Part shown: in pieces, positions 7,916 through 17,047 of the stretch
Layout of the letters: each line of letters starts with the position of its first letter
Numbering within the stretch: the stretch's first letter is position 1
NCBI RefSeq assembly: GCF_003610535.1
Contig: NZ_RAPN01000001.1
Coordinates: 2,281,320 to 2,345,319 of the forward strand
Source of the DNA: Mangrovibacterium diazotrophicum
GTDB lineage: Bacteria; Bacteroidota; Bacteroidia; Bacteroidales; Prolixibacteraceae
DNA: 64,000 nucleotides
Reading direction: 5' to 3'
Translations under genes and position numbers: made by a program
The notes under the pieces: model-generated
The model's database searches: none
The model's input: the letters and a program-made list of their open reading frames with translations, nothing else
Told to the model about the DNA's origin: nothing

Positions 7916-8938
7916 ATGAAACTCAGAAAACTCGTCATACTTCCGTTCCTTTTTCTCACAGTGCAGCTATTTGCACAAATTGGCGGCGAGTCCACTTATG
8001 AGTTCCTGAACCTGACCAATTCGGCACGCATGGCGGCACTCGGCGGCAACCAGATTGCGCTGAACGATCCGCTCGACCTCAACGTTGCGTACAACAATCC
8101 GGCGCTGCTCAATGCGGAAATGGCCGGAACGATTTTGGCGAATTACGTCAACTACATTGCCGACGTCAATTATGGCTACGCTGCTTATGCCCTCAATACC
8201 GAAAAAATAGGTCCTCTCAGTTTTGGCATTCACTACATTAATTACGGTGAATTTATTAAGGCCGATGAAAATGGAACGCAGGACGGCACCTTTCACGCTG
8301 CTGAGTATGCCCTTCTGGCGAGTTGGTCACATTTAGCAGGCCCTGTAAAATTAGGGTTTACAGTGAAACCAATCCTCTCGTCCTTTGAATCGTACCAGTC
8401 GATTGGTATCGCTTTTGACCTTGGAGCGGCATACACCAGTCAAAATGAATTGAACACAATCGGGCTGGTAATCCGAAACGTTGGAACGCAAATCACCACC
8501 TACTACGAAAACGGCGACCGCGAAAGCATTCCGCTCGATATCCAGTTCGGTATTTCAAAACGCCTCGCGCACGCTCCCTTTCGCCTGTCGGCAACCCTGC
8601 AACACATGCAACGTTGGAAACTGGCGCAGGCCGAAGAGGTGGACAATGGCTATGAGACGACCATCGAGGAAGACAACTTCACAAAAGCTTTCATGCGCCA
8701 TATGGTACTTGGTGTCGAGCTCCTCCCCTCGCCCAACTTCAACATACGCGCAGGCTACAACTTTCAGCGCCGCCAGGAATTGATGTTTAATGATAAAAAA
8801 TCCACCGTCGGATTCTCCTGGGGTTTCGGCTTCCAAATCAAACGCTTCCGTATCGACTACGGCTCAGCGCGCTATCACCTTTCTTCATCCAGCAATCATT
8901 TTTCTATCGCGTTCAGGCTGAACAACAACCTGCGTTGA
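7916..8938 (+). CDS. porQ: Type IX secretion system protein PorQ
   Basis: A 340-residue outer-membrane protein with a signal peptide (about residues 1-20, ending LFAQ) and a beta-strand pattern continuing to the C-terminus. The N-terminal region with [15 protein letters not shown] and the NNPALLN motif matches PorQ/PorV-type proteins. PorQ works in the type IX secretion system that exports proteins with C-terminal sorting domains across the outer membrane. A likely client in this window is the protease at 39396-41966. porQ followed by cmk and ispH is a gene order I recall from other Bacteroidota. The cmk gene has its own promoter, so any co-transcription is partial. Confidence 0.85.
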   Translation: MKLRKLVILPFLFLTVQLFAQIGGESTYEFLNLTNSARMAALGGNQIALNDPLDLNVAYNNPALLNAEMAGTILANYVNYIADVNYGYAAYALNTEKIGPLSFGIHYINYGEFIKADENGTQDGTFHAAEYALLASWSHLAGPVKLGFTVKPILSSFESYQSIGIAFDLGAAYTSQNELNTIGLVIRNVGTQITTYYENGDRESIPLDIQFGISKRLAHAPFRLSATLQHMQRWKLAQAEEVDNGYETTIEEDNFTKAFMRHMVLGVELLPSPNFNIRAGYNFQRRQELMFNDKKSTVGFSWGFGFQIKRFRIDYGSARYHLSSSSNHFSIAFRLNNNLR

Positions 8939-9020
8939 GACACAATTTCCTGACACCCTCTGCCCATTACCAACCTCGTCCTGTGAATAATTTTCTGGCT
9001 GCGCTTCCGGTCAAAAAGTC

Positions 9021-9028
9021 TATCTTTG
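9021..9028 (+). promoter_or_regulatory. -7 box (TATCTTTG) at a possibly leaderless cmk start
   Basis: An exact TAnnTTTG match whose last base is only five nucleotides before the ATG at 9034. In this phylum transcription starts about that far past the box, so the mRNA would have almost no leader. Confidence 0.55.
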
Positions 9029-9033
9029 CTCGC

Positions 9034-9738
9034 ATGGAAAAAGCGACTCAACCCAAAATTATCATTGCCATCGACGGGCATTCGTCTTGCGGAAAAAGCA
9101 CGGTAGCCAAGCAAATCGCCAAAGAGCTGGGCTACATCTACATCGACAGTGGCGCTATGTACCGGGCGGTTACTTTGTTCGCCTTGCGCAACAAGCTCGC
9201 TGTCGACGGAGAAGTCAATGAGCAAGGACTGATTGACCGTTTGGATGAGATCAAAATTGAGTTTCGCTTCAACCCGGAAAACCGCCGCAACGAGACCTAC
9301 CTGAACGGCGAGAATGTAGAGGAAGAAATCCGTCAATTACCGGTTTCGCAACACGTGAGCCCGGTGGCAACCATCCGAGAGGTGCGCGAAGCCATGGTTG
9401 AGTTACAACAGGAAATGGGTAAAAACAAAGGCATCGTGATGGACGGCCGCGATATTGGTACCGTGGTTTTCCCTTCCGCAGAGTTGAAAATCTTTATGAC
9501 TGCACGTCCCGAAGTTCGGGCACAACGCCGCTACGACGAGTTGACCGCTAAAGGACAGGAAGTGAGTTTCGACGAGATTTTGGCGAATGTGATCGAACGC
9601 GACCGCATCGACTCGAGCCGCGAAGTCAGTCCGCTGAAACAAGCCGACGATGCCTTAACGCTGGACAATAGCGACATTACCCGTGAAGAACAGCTGGACT
9701 GGCTCCTGCAAAAAGTACAACAATTAACCACAGCTTAA
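9034..9738 (+). CDS. cmk: (d)CMP kinase
   Basis: A 234-residue cytoplasmic nucleotide kinase that phosphorylates CMP and dCMP with ATP. The P-loop reads GHSSCGKST near residues 12-20, followed by [14 protein letters not shown] and a [11 protein letters not shown] motif, all typical of Cmk. ATG 9034 is chosen because it directly precedes the P-loop strand; an in-frame ATG at 8935 would add 33 unrelated residues and would overlap the end of porQ. The gene lies between porQ and ispH. Confidence 0.95.
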   Translation: MEKATQPKIIIAIDGHSSCGKSTVAKQIAKELGYIYIDSGAMYRAVTLFALRNKLAVDGEVNEQGLIDRLDEIKIEFRFNPENRRNETYLNGENVEEEIRQLPVSQHVSPVATIREVREAMVELQQEMGKNKGIVMDGRDIGTVVFPSAELKIFMTARPEVRAQRRYDELTAKGQEVSFDEILANVIERDRIDSSREVSPLKQADDALTLDNSDITREEQLDWLLQKVQQLTTA

Positions 9739-9756
9739 AGGGCCTGAAATCTGACT

Positions 9757-9780
9757 TTGGAATTTGGACCTTGGAATTTG
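9757..9780 (+). repeat. Direct repeat TTGGAATTTG upstream of ispH
   Basis: The 10-mer TTGGAATTTG occurs at 9757-9766 and 9771-9780, just before the ispH start at 9789. Such T/G-rich short repeats are common in Bacteroidota spacers. A function is not evident. Confidence 0.4.
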
Positions 9781-9788
9781 TAATCTGT

Positions 9789-10640
9789 ATGAGAGTAGTG
9801 ATTGACGATAAATCCGGTTTTTGCTTCGGCGTAGTTAACGCCATCGAGAAAGCAGAAGGGCTACTGCAGCAAGGTGAAAAAATCTATTGCCTTGGCGATA
9901 TCGTTCACAACCAACAAGAGGTTGCCCGACTCGAGGCGCTAGGGATGGTCACCATCAATCACGACAAATATTTCCAACTCAGCAACTGCAAAGTTTTACT
10001 GCGCGCACACGGCGAGCCGCCGGCAACTTATGCCTACGCCCGCAAAAACAACATTGAATTGATCGATGGCACCTGCCCGGTAGTACTAAAACTGCAGCAG
10101 CGGGTTCGCAAAGGTTACGAAGACATCAAAGCCCAAGGAGGACAATTGGTCCTGCTCGGCAAAAAAGGCCATGCCGAAATCAACGGGCTAAACGGGCAAA
10201 CCGGTAACCTGGCGATTATCGTCGAAACCGAAGCCGACATTGCCGAAATCAATGCTGACAAACCAACTCTGGTGTTCTCACAAACCACCAAATCACTCGA
10301 TGATTTTCACCGCCTGGGGCAAAAGATCAAAGAGCTGGTAAATGCTGAAACCGATATTAAAGACACCATTTGCAGGCAAGTTGCCCACCGCGCTCCCCAC
10401 ATGATAGAATTTGCCGCCCAACACGAGGTCATCCTTTTTGTGAGCGGGAAAAAGAGCTCGAACGGCAAGGCGCTGTTCGAAATCTGCAAATCAGTGAACC
10501 CAAACAGCTACTTTATTTCCGACGTTGACGAGCTGCAAAGTGAGTGGATCAAGGGCAAACATTCTGTCGGCATAACAGGAGCAACATCCACCCCAAGATG
10601 GATTATGGAAAAAATTTCCAACAAATTGACAAAAGATTAA
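9789..10640 (+). CDS. ispH: 4-hydroxy-3-methylbut-2-enyl diphosphate reductase
   Basis: A 283-residue iron-sulfur enzyme for the last step of the non-mevalonate isoprenoid pathway, making IPP and DMAPP. The three cluster-binding cysteines are in place: C12 (GFCFGV), C96 (DGTCPVV) and C195 (DTICRQV). It also has the HGEPP and TTKSLDDF motifs. ATG 9789 is preferred over an in-frame TTG at 9771. Spacing to cmk is 50 bp, so the two genes may share a transcript. Confidence 0.96.
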   Translation: MRVVIDDKSGFCFGVVNAIEKAEGLLQQGEKIYCLGDIVHNQQEVARLEALGMVTINHDKYFQLSNCKVLLRAHGEPPATYAYARKNNIELIDGTCPVVLKLQQRVRKGYEDIKAQGGQLVLLGKKGHAEINGLNGQTGNLAIIVETEADIAEINADKPTLVFSQTTKSLDDFHRLGQKIKELVNAETDIKDTICRQVAHRAPHMIEFAAQHEVILFVSGKKSSNGKALFEICKSVNPNSYFISDVDELQSEWIKGKHSVGITGATSTPRWIMEKISNKLTKD

Positions 10641-10701
10641 GTCAACATTAAGCTTATTAACTTTTTCCACCACAGATACATTAGCTATCCCTTAAAGCAA
10701 T

Positions 10702-10709
10702 TTACTTTG
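10702..10709 (+). promoter_or_regulatory. Possible -7 box (TTACTTTG) of pfkA
   Basis: One mismatch from TAnnTTTG and identical to the box used for acpP in this window. It would give pfkA an untranslated leader of about 190 nt. No clear -33 element was found. Confidence 0.35.
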
Positions 10710-10907
10710 CGCCCTCTAAATATATTGTAGAGCATAAAATGAAGGTTATTTCTTCGGAAGTATTAAATTTGCGCAATCGATTGCTCAACTCAACTTACTA
10801 CGACCTGAATAAGGCCTGAATTGATGCTATTTGGAGAATATTGGCTGACTCTAAATGGATAAGAAATGCGGGATGATAATTGTGGAACCAAGAGTAAAAG
10901 CTGTAAT

Positions 10908-11897
10908 ATGAAACGCAAAAAGCTTGAAAAAATAGGCGTGCTCACCTCAGGTGGCGACGCTCCCGGCATGAATGCCGCTATCCGTGCCGTAACACGTGCG
11001 GCCATTTCAAACAAATTAAAAGTAGTAGGTATCCGTCATGGCTACCAGGGAATGATTGATGGTGATTTTGTACCATTGCGTACCCGTGATGTGAGTGGTA
11101 TTCTACACCGTGGCGGCACTGTTCTGAAAACCGCCCGAAGTATGGAATTCCGCACCGAAGCCGGCCGTGAAAAAGCCTATCAAAACCTCAAAAAAGAAGG
11201 CATCGATGCCTGTGTGGTTATTGGTGGTGACGGTTCGTTTACCGGAGCACTGATCTTTTCGCAGGAGTATGATATTCCTTTTGTAGGTATTCCCGGAACC
11301 ATCGACAACGACATGTACGGAACGGATTACACCATTGGCTACGACACGGCCCTGAATACCGTTGTTGAAGCTGTGGATAAAATCCGCCACACCGCTGCAT
11401 CGCACGACCGACTTTTCTTCATCGAAGTAATGGGACGTGAAGCAGGCTTGTTGGCTCTGAGTGCAGGCATTGCAGTAGGCGCTGAAGCCATCCTGATTCC
11501 GGAAGCCAAGATTTTGGAGAAAGAACTGGATCAGTTCCTGAAAAAGGGGTACAAAGAAAAAGACCGAAGTGGCATTGTGATTGTCGCCGAAGGTGGCGAA
11601 ACCGGACGCGTTATTAAAATAGCCAAGGCCGTTGAAGACAACTACCCCAACCTGGACGTTCGAGTTTCCATTCTAGGACACATTCAACGCGGTGGAAAAC
11701 CATCGGCACGCGACCGGATTGCCGCAACAAAAATGGGTGTTGCTGCTGTTGAAGCTCTGCTCGACGATCAGAAGAGCATCATGATCGGGTTAGTGAAAAA
11801 CTTCATTGTTGATCACGTTCCGTTCAACAAAGCCGTCAAGCTGAACCACAGCATCGACGAAGATCTGATACACATTCAAAGCATTATCAATATTTAA
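10908..11897 (+). CDS. pfkA: 6-phosphofructokinase (ATP type)
   Basis: A 329-residue glycolytic kinase that converts fructose 6-phosphate to fructose 1,6-bisphosphate. Visible motifs are the ATP site GVLTSGGDAPGMNAA, GGDGSFTG, the catalytic PGTIDNDMYGTD segment and GHIQRGG. Length and motifs fit the bacterial PfkA group. ATG 10908 is chosen over an in-frame ATG 14 codons upstream because the GVLTSGG strand normally starts within about ten residues. A terminator follows directly, so it is probably monocistronic. Confidence 0.95.
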   Translation: MKRKKLEKIGVLTSGGDAPGMNAAIRAVTRAAISNKLKVVGIRHGYQGMIDGDFVPLRTRDVSGILHRGGTVLKTARSMEFRTEAGREKAYQNLKKEGIDACVVIGGDGSFTGALIFSQEYDIPFVGIPGTIDNDMYGTDYTIGYDTALNTVVEAVDKIRHTAASHDRLFFIEVMGREAGLLALSAGIAVGAEAILIPEAKILEKELDQFLKKGYKEKDRSGIVIVAEGGETGRVIKIAKAVEDNYPNLDVRVSILGHIQRGGKPSARDRIAATKMGVAAVEALLDDQKSIMIGLVKNFIVDHVPFNKAVKLNHSIDEDLIHIQSIINI

Positions 11898-11901
11898 ACA
11901 C

Positions 11902-11929
11902 AATCCCCGCTTAGCCAGCGGGGATTTTT
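11902..11929 (+). terminator. Rho-independent terminator after pfkA
   Basis: A perfect 10-bp stem (AATCCCCGCT at 11902-11911 with its complement at 11917-11926), a 5-nt loop and a T run, starting five bases after the stop codon. Confidence 0.92.
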
Positions 11930-12016
11930 GTTATCCGCATTTCCGAGGCAGAAGTTATCAACAGTTCGCAGCGTAACCAAGCTTAACTGAATAAATTTTG
12001 CGAAGTTTGTAACACC

Positions 12017-14488
12017 ATGACGGAACAACTTTTTGCCGATGTCATATTGCCCCTCCCCCTGGGTGACATGTTCACCTACCGGATTCCCGCCGATTTTCAA
12101 GCCAACATCAAAGTAGGTGTTCGGGTAATTGTACAATTCGGCGCCCGCAAATTTTTCTCCGCACTCGTTTATAAGTTGCACAACAACATGCCGGTCGGCT
12201 CCTTCGACATCAAGGATATTGATGCCATTCTGGATCCGGAGCCCATCATCACCCCCGCCCAGATTATTTTATGGGAATGGATGGTCGACTACTATTGCTG
12301 CACCATGGGCGAAGTGTACAAAGCGGCACTTCCGTCGGCGCTGAAGCTGGAGAGCCAGACTAAGGTGAGCTTCAACCCCAACTTCAATATGCCTGTTGAC
12401 ATGCCAGGCGAGGAAGAAGCACTGCTGCTGATGTTACAGGGACACGGGCAGGCTAATATTCAAAGCATCAATAAATTCCTCGGGAAAAAATCGGCACTGT
12501 CAACGCTGAAAATATTACTGGAAAAGAATGCGGTTTTAATTGAAGAAAAGCTCGCGGATTCCTATTCAGCCAAAGTGCAGCCCTTCATTTTTTTGCACCC
12601 AAAACTGGCCAATGATAACGCGATTCGGGAAGCACTTGAAAGCCTGAAAAAAGCGAAAAAACAACAGCAACTGCTCGAATTCTTCCTGGCGGAAACCTTG
12701 TACCATGAAGAAAAAAGGCCCAACATCGCCAAGAAAGAACTGTTGGAGCAAAGTGGGATTAGCGACACCGTGTTGCGAACGCTGCTGGAAAAGGAATTCC
12801 TGCATTTGCAGGAAATTGAAGTCGGCCGACTGGATTTCAGCAGTGATGGAGAGCAAAAGATATTCGACCTGAACGAGGCGCAAAACAAAGCCTTTTCAGA
12901 AATCAAACAATACCAACCAACCGGCAAACCGGTCTTACTGCATGGCGTTACCGCCAGCGGGAAAACCGAAGTGTACATCAAACTGATTGAGGAACAACTG
13001 GCACTGGGAAAACAAGTGCTCTACCTGGTTCCGGAGATTGGGTTGACCACACAGCTCATCAACCGGCTGAAACGCGCTTTTGGCGACAAAGCCGGCATTT
13101 ACCATTCGCGCTTCAACGATTCGGAGCGTGTTGAAATTTGGCTGAACACCCTGCACGAGCGCGAAAAATCGTTCGAAATCATCATTGGCGCACGATCGGC
13201 AGCATTGTTGCCCTTCCGCAACCTGGGGCTGATCATCGTTGACGAGGAACACGAAAACAGCTACAAACAGTTCGATCCATCGCCACGCTACAATGCAAGG
13301 GACGTGGCCGTTGTGTTGGCCCAGATTCATCGGGCACAGGTGATTTTGGGGACCGCAACCCCTTCGTTCGAGAGCTACTTCAACGTCAAAACCAACAAAT
13401 ACGCTTTGGTTGAGATGAAGGAGCGCTTCCAAAACATAAGCTTGCCAGAAATGGTGATTGCCGATGTTCGGGAAGCTACCAAGCGCAAGCAAATGAAATC
13501 GCTGCTCACCCCGGATCTGTACGATTCGATAGAAACAGCATTGAAAAACGAAGAGCAGGTTATTCTTTTTCAAAACCGACGGGGTTTCGCCCCCTACCTG
13601 CAATGCGGCACTTGTGGCTGGATTCCGAAATGCAAAAACTGCGACGTCAGCCTCACCTATCATAAGCACCTTTCAGCGCTGGTTTGCCACTACTGCGGTC
13701 ACACGCAATCGTTACCTGACGGATGCGGCGAGTGCCATTCCGAAGACATAAAGACACGCGGCTTTGGGACGGAGAAAATTGAAGAAGAACTTTCGCTCAT
13801 CTTCCCAGAGGCGCGCATTGCCCGCATGGATATGGACAGTACCCGGGCCAAAAAAGCCTATGAGCGCCTGATTTACCAGTTCGAAAGCAAACAAATCGAC
13901 ATCCTTGTGGGAACCCAAATGGTAACCAAAGGGCTCGATTTCGATCACGTGAGCGTGGTGGGTATTCTGAATGCTGATCAGTTGCTGAACTACCCCGACT
14001 TCCGGTCGTTCGAGCGTTCGTACCAATTGATCGCCCAAGTGAGCGGCCGCGCCGGACGCAAAAACAAACAAGGAAAAGTGATCATCCAGACCACGCAACC
14101 GAAGCACCCTGTTTTACTGGAGGTCGCCGAGCACAATTTCATCCAGCTTTTCAACCGCCAAATGTCCGAACGGCAGCTTTTCAAGTACCCGCCCTACTTC
14201 AGGTTGGTGAAGGTTGTTTTGAAACACAAAAATCGCGACCGCCTCAACCTGGCAGCCAATCAAATGGCAGCCAAACTCCGGAAACTTTTCGGCTTCAATA
14301 TTTTGGGACCCGAATACCCATTGGTCGGCCGAATTCAAAGCTGGTACCAGAAAGAAATCTGGGTAAAATTGGAGCGCGACCAAAAACTCATGTCGTCGAA
14401 GAAAAAAATACTCGAAGAAATAAAATCGATCAAAACCCAGCCCAACAATGCGGGTCTGGTGGCTTACGCCGATGTTGATCCCATGTAG
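12017..14488 (+). CDS. priA: Primosomal replication protein N' (PriA helicase)
   Basis: An 823-residue superfamily 2 helicase that restarts stalled replication forks. The N-terminal DNA-binding region is followed by Walker A with K316 (TASGKTEVY), a DEEH box near residue 408 and the zinc-binding cysteine cluster (CGTC, CKNC, CHYC, CGEC) at about residues 534-576. The C-terminal helicase half contains GTQMVTKGLDF and QVSGRAGR. Length is in the normal range for Bacteroidota PriA. It follows the pfkA terminator and lies upstream of parAB with a 213-bp gap, so it is probably transcribed alone. Confidence 0.96.
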   Translation: MTEQLFADVILPLPLGDMFTYRIPADFQANIKVGVRVIVQFGARKFFSALVYKLHNNMPVGSFDIKDIDAILDPEPIITPAQIILWEWMVDYYCCTMGEVYKAALPSALKLESQTKVSFNPNFNMPVDMPGEEEALLLMLQGHGQANIQSINKFLGKKSALSTLKILLEKNAVLIEEKLADSYSAKVQPFIFLHPKLANDNAIREALESLKKAKKQQQLLEFFLAETLYHEEKRPNIAKKELLEQSGISDTVLRTLLEKEFLHLQEIEVGRLDFSSDGEQKIFDLNEAQNKAFSEIKQYQPTGKPVLLHGVTASGKTEVYIKLIEEQLALGKQVLYLVPEIGLTTQLINRLKRAFGDKAGIYHSRFNDSERVEIWLNTLHEREKSFEIIIGARSAALLPFRNLGLIIVDEEHENSYKQFDPSPRYNARDVAVVLAQIHRAQVILGTATPSFESYFNVKTNKYALVEMKERFQNISLPEMVIADVREATKRKQMKSLLTPDLYDSIETALKNEEQVILFQNRRGFAPYLQCGTCGWIPKCKNCDVSLTYHKHLSALVCHYCGHTQSLPDGCGECHSEDIKTRGFGTEKIEEELSLIFPEARIARMDMDSTRAKKAYERLIYQFESKQIDILVGTQMVTKGLDFDHVSVVGILNADQLLNYPDFRSFERSYQLIAQVSGRAGRKNKQGKVIIQTTQPKHPVLLEVAEHNFIQLFNRQMSERQLFKYPPYFRLVKVVLKHKNRDRLNLAANQMAAKLRKLFGFNILGPEYPLVGRIQSWYQKEIWVKLERDQKLMSSKKKILEEIKSIKTQPNNAGLVAYADVDPM

Positions 14489-14544
14489 CATAAACAAAAG
14501 GTTGGTTAAAAATTGTAAATCCGGCACGGCGATCCAAAAAATAT

Positions 14545-14552
14545 TATTTTTG
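14545..14552 (+). promoter_or_regulatory. -7 box (TATTTTTG) upstream of parA, distal
   Basis: An exact TAnnTTTG match 149 nt before the parA ATG. It may be an alternative to the closer box at 14666. Confidence 0.4.
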
Positions 14553-14665
14553 CACTCAACGAAAAAGCCAGAAAACTTCCGACCATCATAGCGGAAATCC
14601 GTCCGGCTCTTTCCGGTTTTAATTGATTAATTTTTCAAGTTAAGAAGCATTTTCACATAAAATAT

Positions 14666-14673
14666 TAACTTTG
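14666..14673 (+). promoter_or_regulatory. -7 box (TAACTTTG) upstream of parA, proximal
   Basis: An exact TAnnTTTG match 28 nt before the ATG at 14702, a leader length similar to those of several other genes here. Confidence 0.5.
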
Positions 14674-14701
14674 AAACTCAGCAAAAAGAGGAAAGAAACC
14701 T

Positions 14702-15502
14702 ATGGGAAAAGTAATCGCTTTAGCAAATCAAAAAGGGGGCGTCGGAAAGACAACGACAGCCATCAACCTGGCTGCCAGCTTGGCTGTTCTAGAGAAAAAA
14801 GTATTGATTATTGACGCTGACCCTCAAGCTAATGCCACTTCCGGAATTGGCTTCGATGTGAAGAATGTCAAAACAAGTATTTACGAGTGTATTGTTGAAG
14901 AAATTGACCCGCGAAAAATCATTCTGAAATCAGAGATTAACGGACTCGATTTGATCCCTTCACACATCGATTTGGTAGGTGCCGAGATTGAAATGCTGAA
15001 CCTGCCGAACCGCGAAAAAGTGTTGGAAACTGTGATCAACCAAATTCGGGACGATTACGATTTTATCCTGATCGACTGTTCACCTTCGCTTGGACTAATC
15101 ACCGTAAATGCGTTGACCGCTGCCGACTCCATCATTATTCCGGTGCAATGCGAGTACTTTGCCTTGGAAGGGTTAGGAAAATTGTTGAACACCATCAAAA
15201 TCATCCAAACCCGGTTGAATCCGGACCTTGAAATTGAAGGATTCCTGCTGACCATGTATGACTCTCGCCTGAACCTGGCCAACCAGGTTTTGGAGGAAGT
15301 ACGGACCCACTTTGGTGATATGGTTTTTGAAACGCTCATCAACCGTAACATCAAGTTAAGCGAGGCCCCAAGTTTTGGTATTCCGGCTGTTTTGTACGAT
15401 GCCGCTTCGAAAGGAGCTACCAGCTATATGGATCTTGCCCGTGAGATTTTACAAAAGAATGATCTGACCAAGATCAAGAATTCGGAGAAAGTTATTGAAT
15501 AA
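14702..15502 (+). CDS. parA: Chromosome-partitioning ATPase ParA (Soj)
   Basis: A 266-residue ParA-type ATPase. The deviant Walker A motif KGGVGKTT is at residues 11-18, followed by the DPQAN motif and the Walker B segment DFILIDCSPSLG. With ParB it moves replicated origins apart. It is the first gene of a run of closely spaced genes (parA, parB, DUF5683, transglycosylase), with parB 23 bp downstream. The chromosomal (Soj) rather than plasmid type is suggested by length and by its core-genome neighbours. No parS-like sequence was found by eye in the window. Confidence 0.96.
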   Translation: MGKVIALANQKGGVGKTTTAINLAASLAVLEKKVLIIDADPQANATSGIGFDVKNVKTSIYECIVEEIDPRKIILKSEINGLDLIPSHIDLVGAEIEMLNLPNREKVLETVINQIRDDYDFILIDCSPSLGLITVNALTAADSIIIPVQCEYFALEGLGKLLNTIKIIQTRLNPDLEIEGFLLTMYDSRLNLANQVLEEVRTHFGDMVFETLINRNIKLSEAPSFGIPAVLYDAASKGATSYMDLAREILQKNDLTKIKNSEKVIE

Positions 15503-15525
15503 AAAGAAAAAGAGCACAGAACATT

Positions 15526-16413
15526 ATGGCTAAAAGAACCGGATTGGGACGAGGTTTAGGCGCACTGATTGACGACGCAGACACAACAAGAGAAGTGCCG
15601 GTATCATCGTCGATTAACGAAGTCCCGATTGAAAATATTGAAGCAAACCCTTTTCAACCCCGAACCAAATTTGACGAAACGGCCCTTCAGGAATTGTCGG
15701 CCTCGATCAAGGAGATTGGTATTATTCAGCCAATCACGCTTCGCAAGGTTGATGACGATAAATACCAGATTATTGCCGGAGAACGTCGGTTCCGTGCATC
15801 GAAACTGGCCGGACTGAAAACAGTTCCTGCCTATGTTCGCACCGCCGAAGACGACGGCATGCTGGAAATGGCTTTGGTGGAAAACATCCAGCGCGAAGAC
15901 TTGGATGCCATCGAGGTTGCCCTGTCATACCAGCGATTGATTGAAGAATGCAAGTTAACCCAGGAAGTGTTGAGTGAGCGCGTTGGTAAAAAACGCTCCA
16001 CCATTTCAAACTACCTGCGCTTGCTGAAACTGCCAACGCTCATCCAAAAAGGAATTATCGACAAAACCATTTCGATGGGCCATGCCCGTGCGTTGGTTAA
16101 TATCCCGAATCCGGAAGATCAGCTGTCAATTTATGAACTGATTCTGGATGAAGACCTGTCAGTTCGTAAAGTTGAAGAGATCGTTCGCAACCTGGGAGCG
16201 CAGCCAACAGAACAACCAAAAGAAGAAGCTGCTCCTCAAAAGGAAAAATATCCGCAGGAGTACGGAGAGCTTCAACAGCACCTGAGTCAATTTTTTAGCA
16301 CAAAAGTTGACTTCTCTCTCAACAATAAAGGGAAGGGAAAAATCGTTATCCCATTCGGATCGACCAAAGACTTGGAGCGCATAATGGGTATTCTGGATAA
16401 ACTGGGCCACTAA
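15526..16413 (+). CDS. parB: Chromosome-partitioning protein ParB (Spo0J)
   Basis: A 295-residue ParB/Spo0J protein. The N-terminal CTP-hydrolase (ParB/Srx) domain contains NPFQPR and the GERRFRASK motif, followed by the ENIQREDL segment, an HTH that recognises parS (SERVGKKRSTISNYLRLL), and a C-terminal dimerisation region. A low-complexity acidic/glutamine linker lies near residues 225-245. It acts with ParA at the origin. The next gene begins four bases after its stop, so translation is probably coupled. Confidence 0.96.
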   Translation: MAKRTGLGRGLGALIDDADTTREVPVSSSINEVPIENIEANPFQPRTKFDETALQELSASIKEIGIIQPITLRKVDDDKYQIIAGERRFRASKLAGLKTVPAYVRTAEDDGMLEMALVENIQREDLDAIEVALSYQRLIEECKLTQEVLSERVGKKRSTISNYLRLLKLPTLIQKGIIDKTISMGHARALVNIPNPEDQLSIYELILDEDLSVRKVEEIVRNLGAQPTEQPKEEAAPQKEKYPQEYGELQQHLSQFFSTKVDFSLNNKGKGKIVIPFGSTKDLERIMGILDKLGH

Positions 16414-16417
16414 ACGA

Positions 16418-17038
16418 TTGCAAACAAACAGAAAATTGAGGCATTTAAGAATATCCGTTTTTATCATCCTGTTTTTGGCAACAGGATTTTGTTCATTTGC
16501 ACAGGTAGAGTTTGAAGCCGATACAATTCCCGTTCAACAACCGGAAAAGGAGCACTCGCCGCGCAAGGCGACGATTTATTCGGCAGTATTGCCAGGCCTG
16601 GGGCAAATTTACAACAAGAAATACTGGAAGGTCCCGCTAATTTACGGAGGTTTTATCGGCTTCGGTTACGCGATCAACTGGAATAACAATTATTACGTGC
16701 TTTACAAGCAGGCTTATTCCGATATCGTTGACGACGACCCGAACACAAACTCCTTCAAAGATCTGGCAATTGAGGGAAGCTGGGACTGGGATAACTCCAG
16801 CCAAGTCTCTCAATTCACAACCCGGCTTAACAATGCGAAAAACTCAGCGAGACGTTACCGGGATTTGATGATTATCGCGTCGGCAGCTTTTTATGCGCTT
16901 AATATTATTGATGCAACTGTTGACGCCCACTTTTTCAATTTCGATATTGGGGATGACCTGACGTTTAATTGGACACCCGGTCCAATGTATTGTTCAGGGA
17001 AAGCTTTACCGGGTATTAATATTCAAATACGATTTTAA
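16418..17038 (+). CDS. DUF5683 membrane-associated protein
   Basis: A 206-residue protein with an N-terminal hydrophobic signal or anchor (about residues 11-28) and the motif SAVLPGLGQIYNKKYWKVPLIYGG, split here across a hydrophobic hairpin near residues 52-75, which is the hallmark of DUF5683. No ATG lies at the 5' end; the reading frame opens with TTG at 16418, and a second in-frame TTG lies six codons later, so the start codon is unusual. The gene between parB and a LysM transglycosylase is a conserved Bacteroidota arrangement. The function is unknown; the setting suggests a role at the envelope. Confidence 0.8.
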   Translation: MQTNRKLRHLRISVFIILFLATGFCSFAQVEFEADTIPVQQPEKEHSPRKATIYSAVLPGLGQIYNKKYWKVPLIYGGFIGFGYAINWNNNYYVLYKQAYSDIVDDDPNTNSFKDLAIEGSWDWDNSSQVSQFTTRLNNAKNSARRYRDLMIIASAAFYALNIIDATVDAHFFNFDIGDDLTFNWTPGPMYCSGKALPGINIQIRF

Positions 17039-17047
17039 AGGGGAAGA

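Noticed and set aside
12935-13669. A long open frame (244 residues) on the minus strand inside priA
   Set aside because: It is antiparallel to a complete, motif-rich priA and has no family resemblance; a codon-bias shadow.
14489-14701. Replication origin next to parAB
   Set aside because: No dnaA gene, DnaA-box cluster or parS-like palindrome could be seen; parAB alone does not place the origin.
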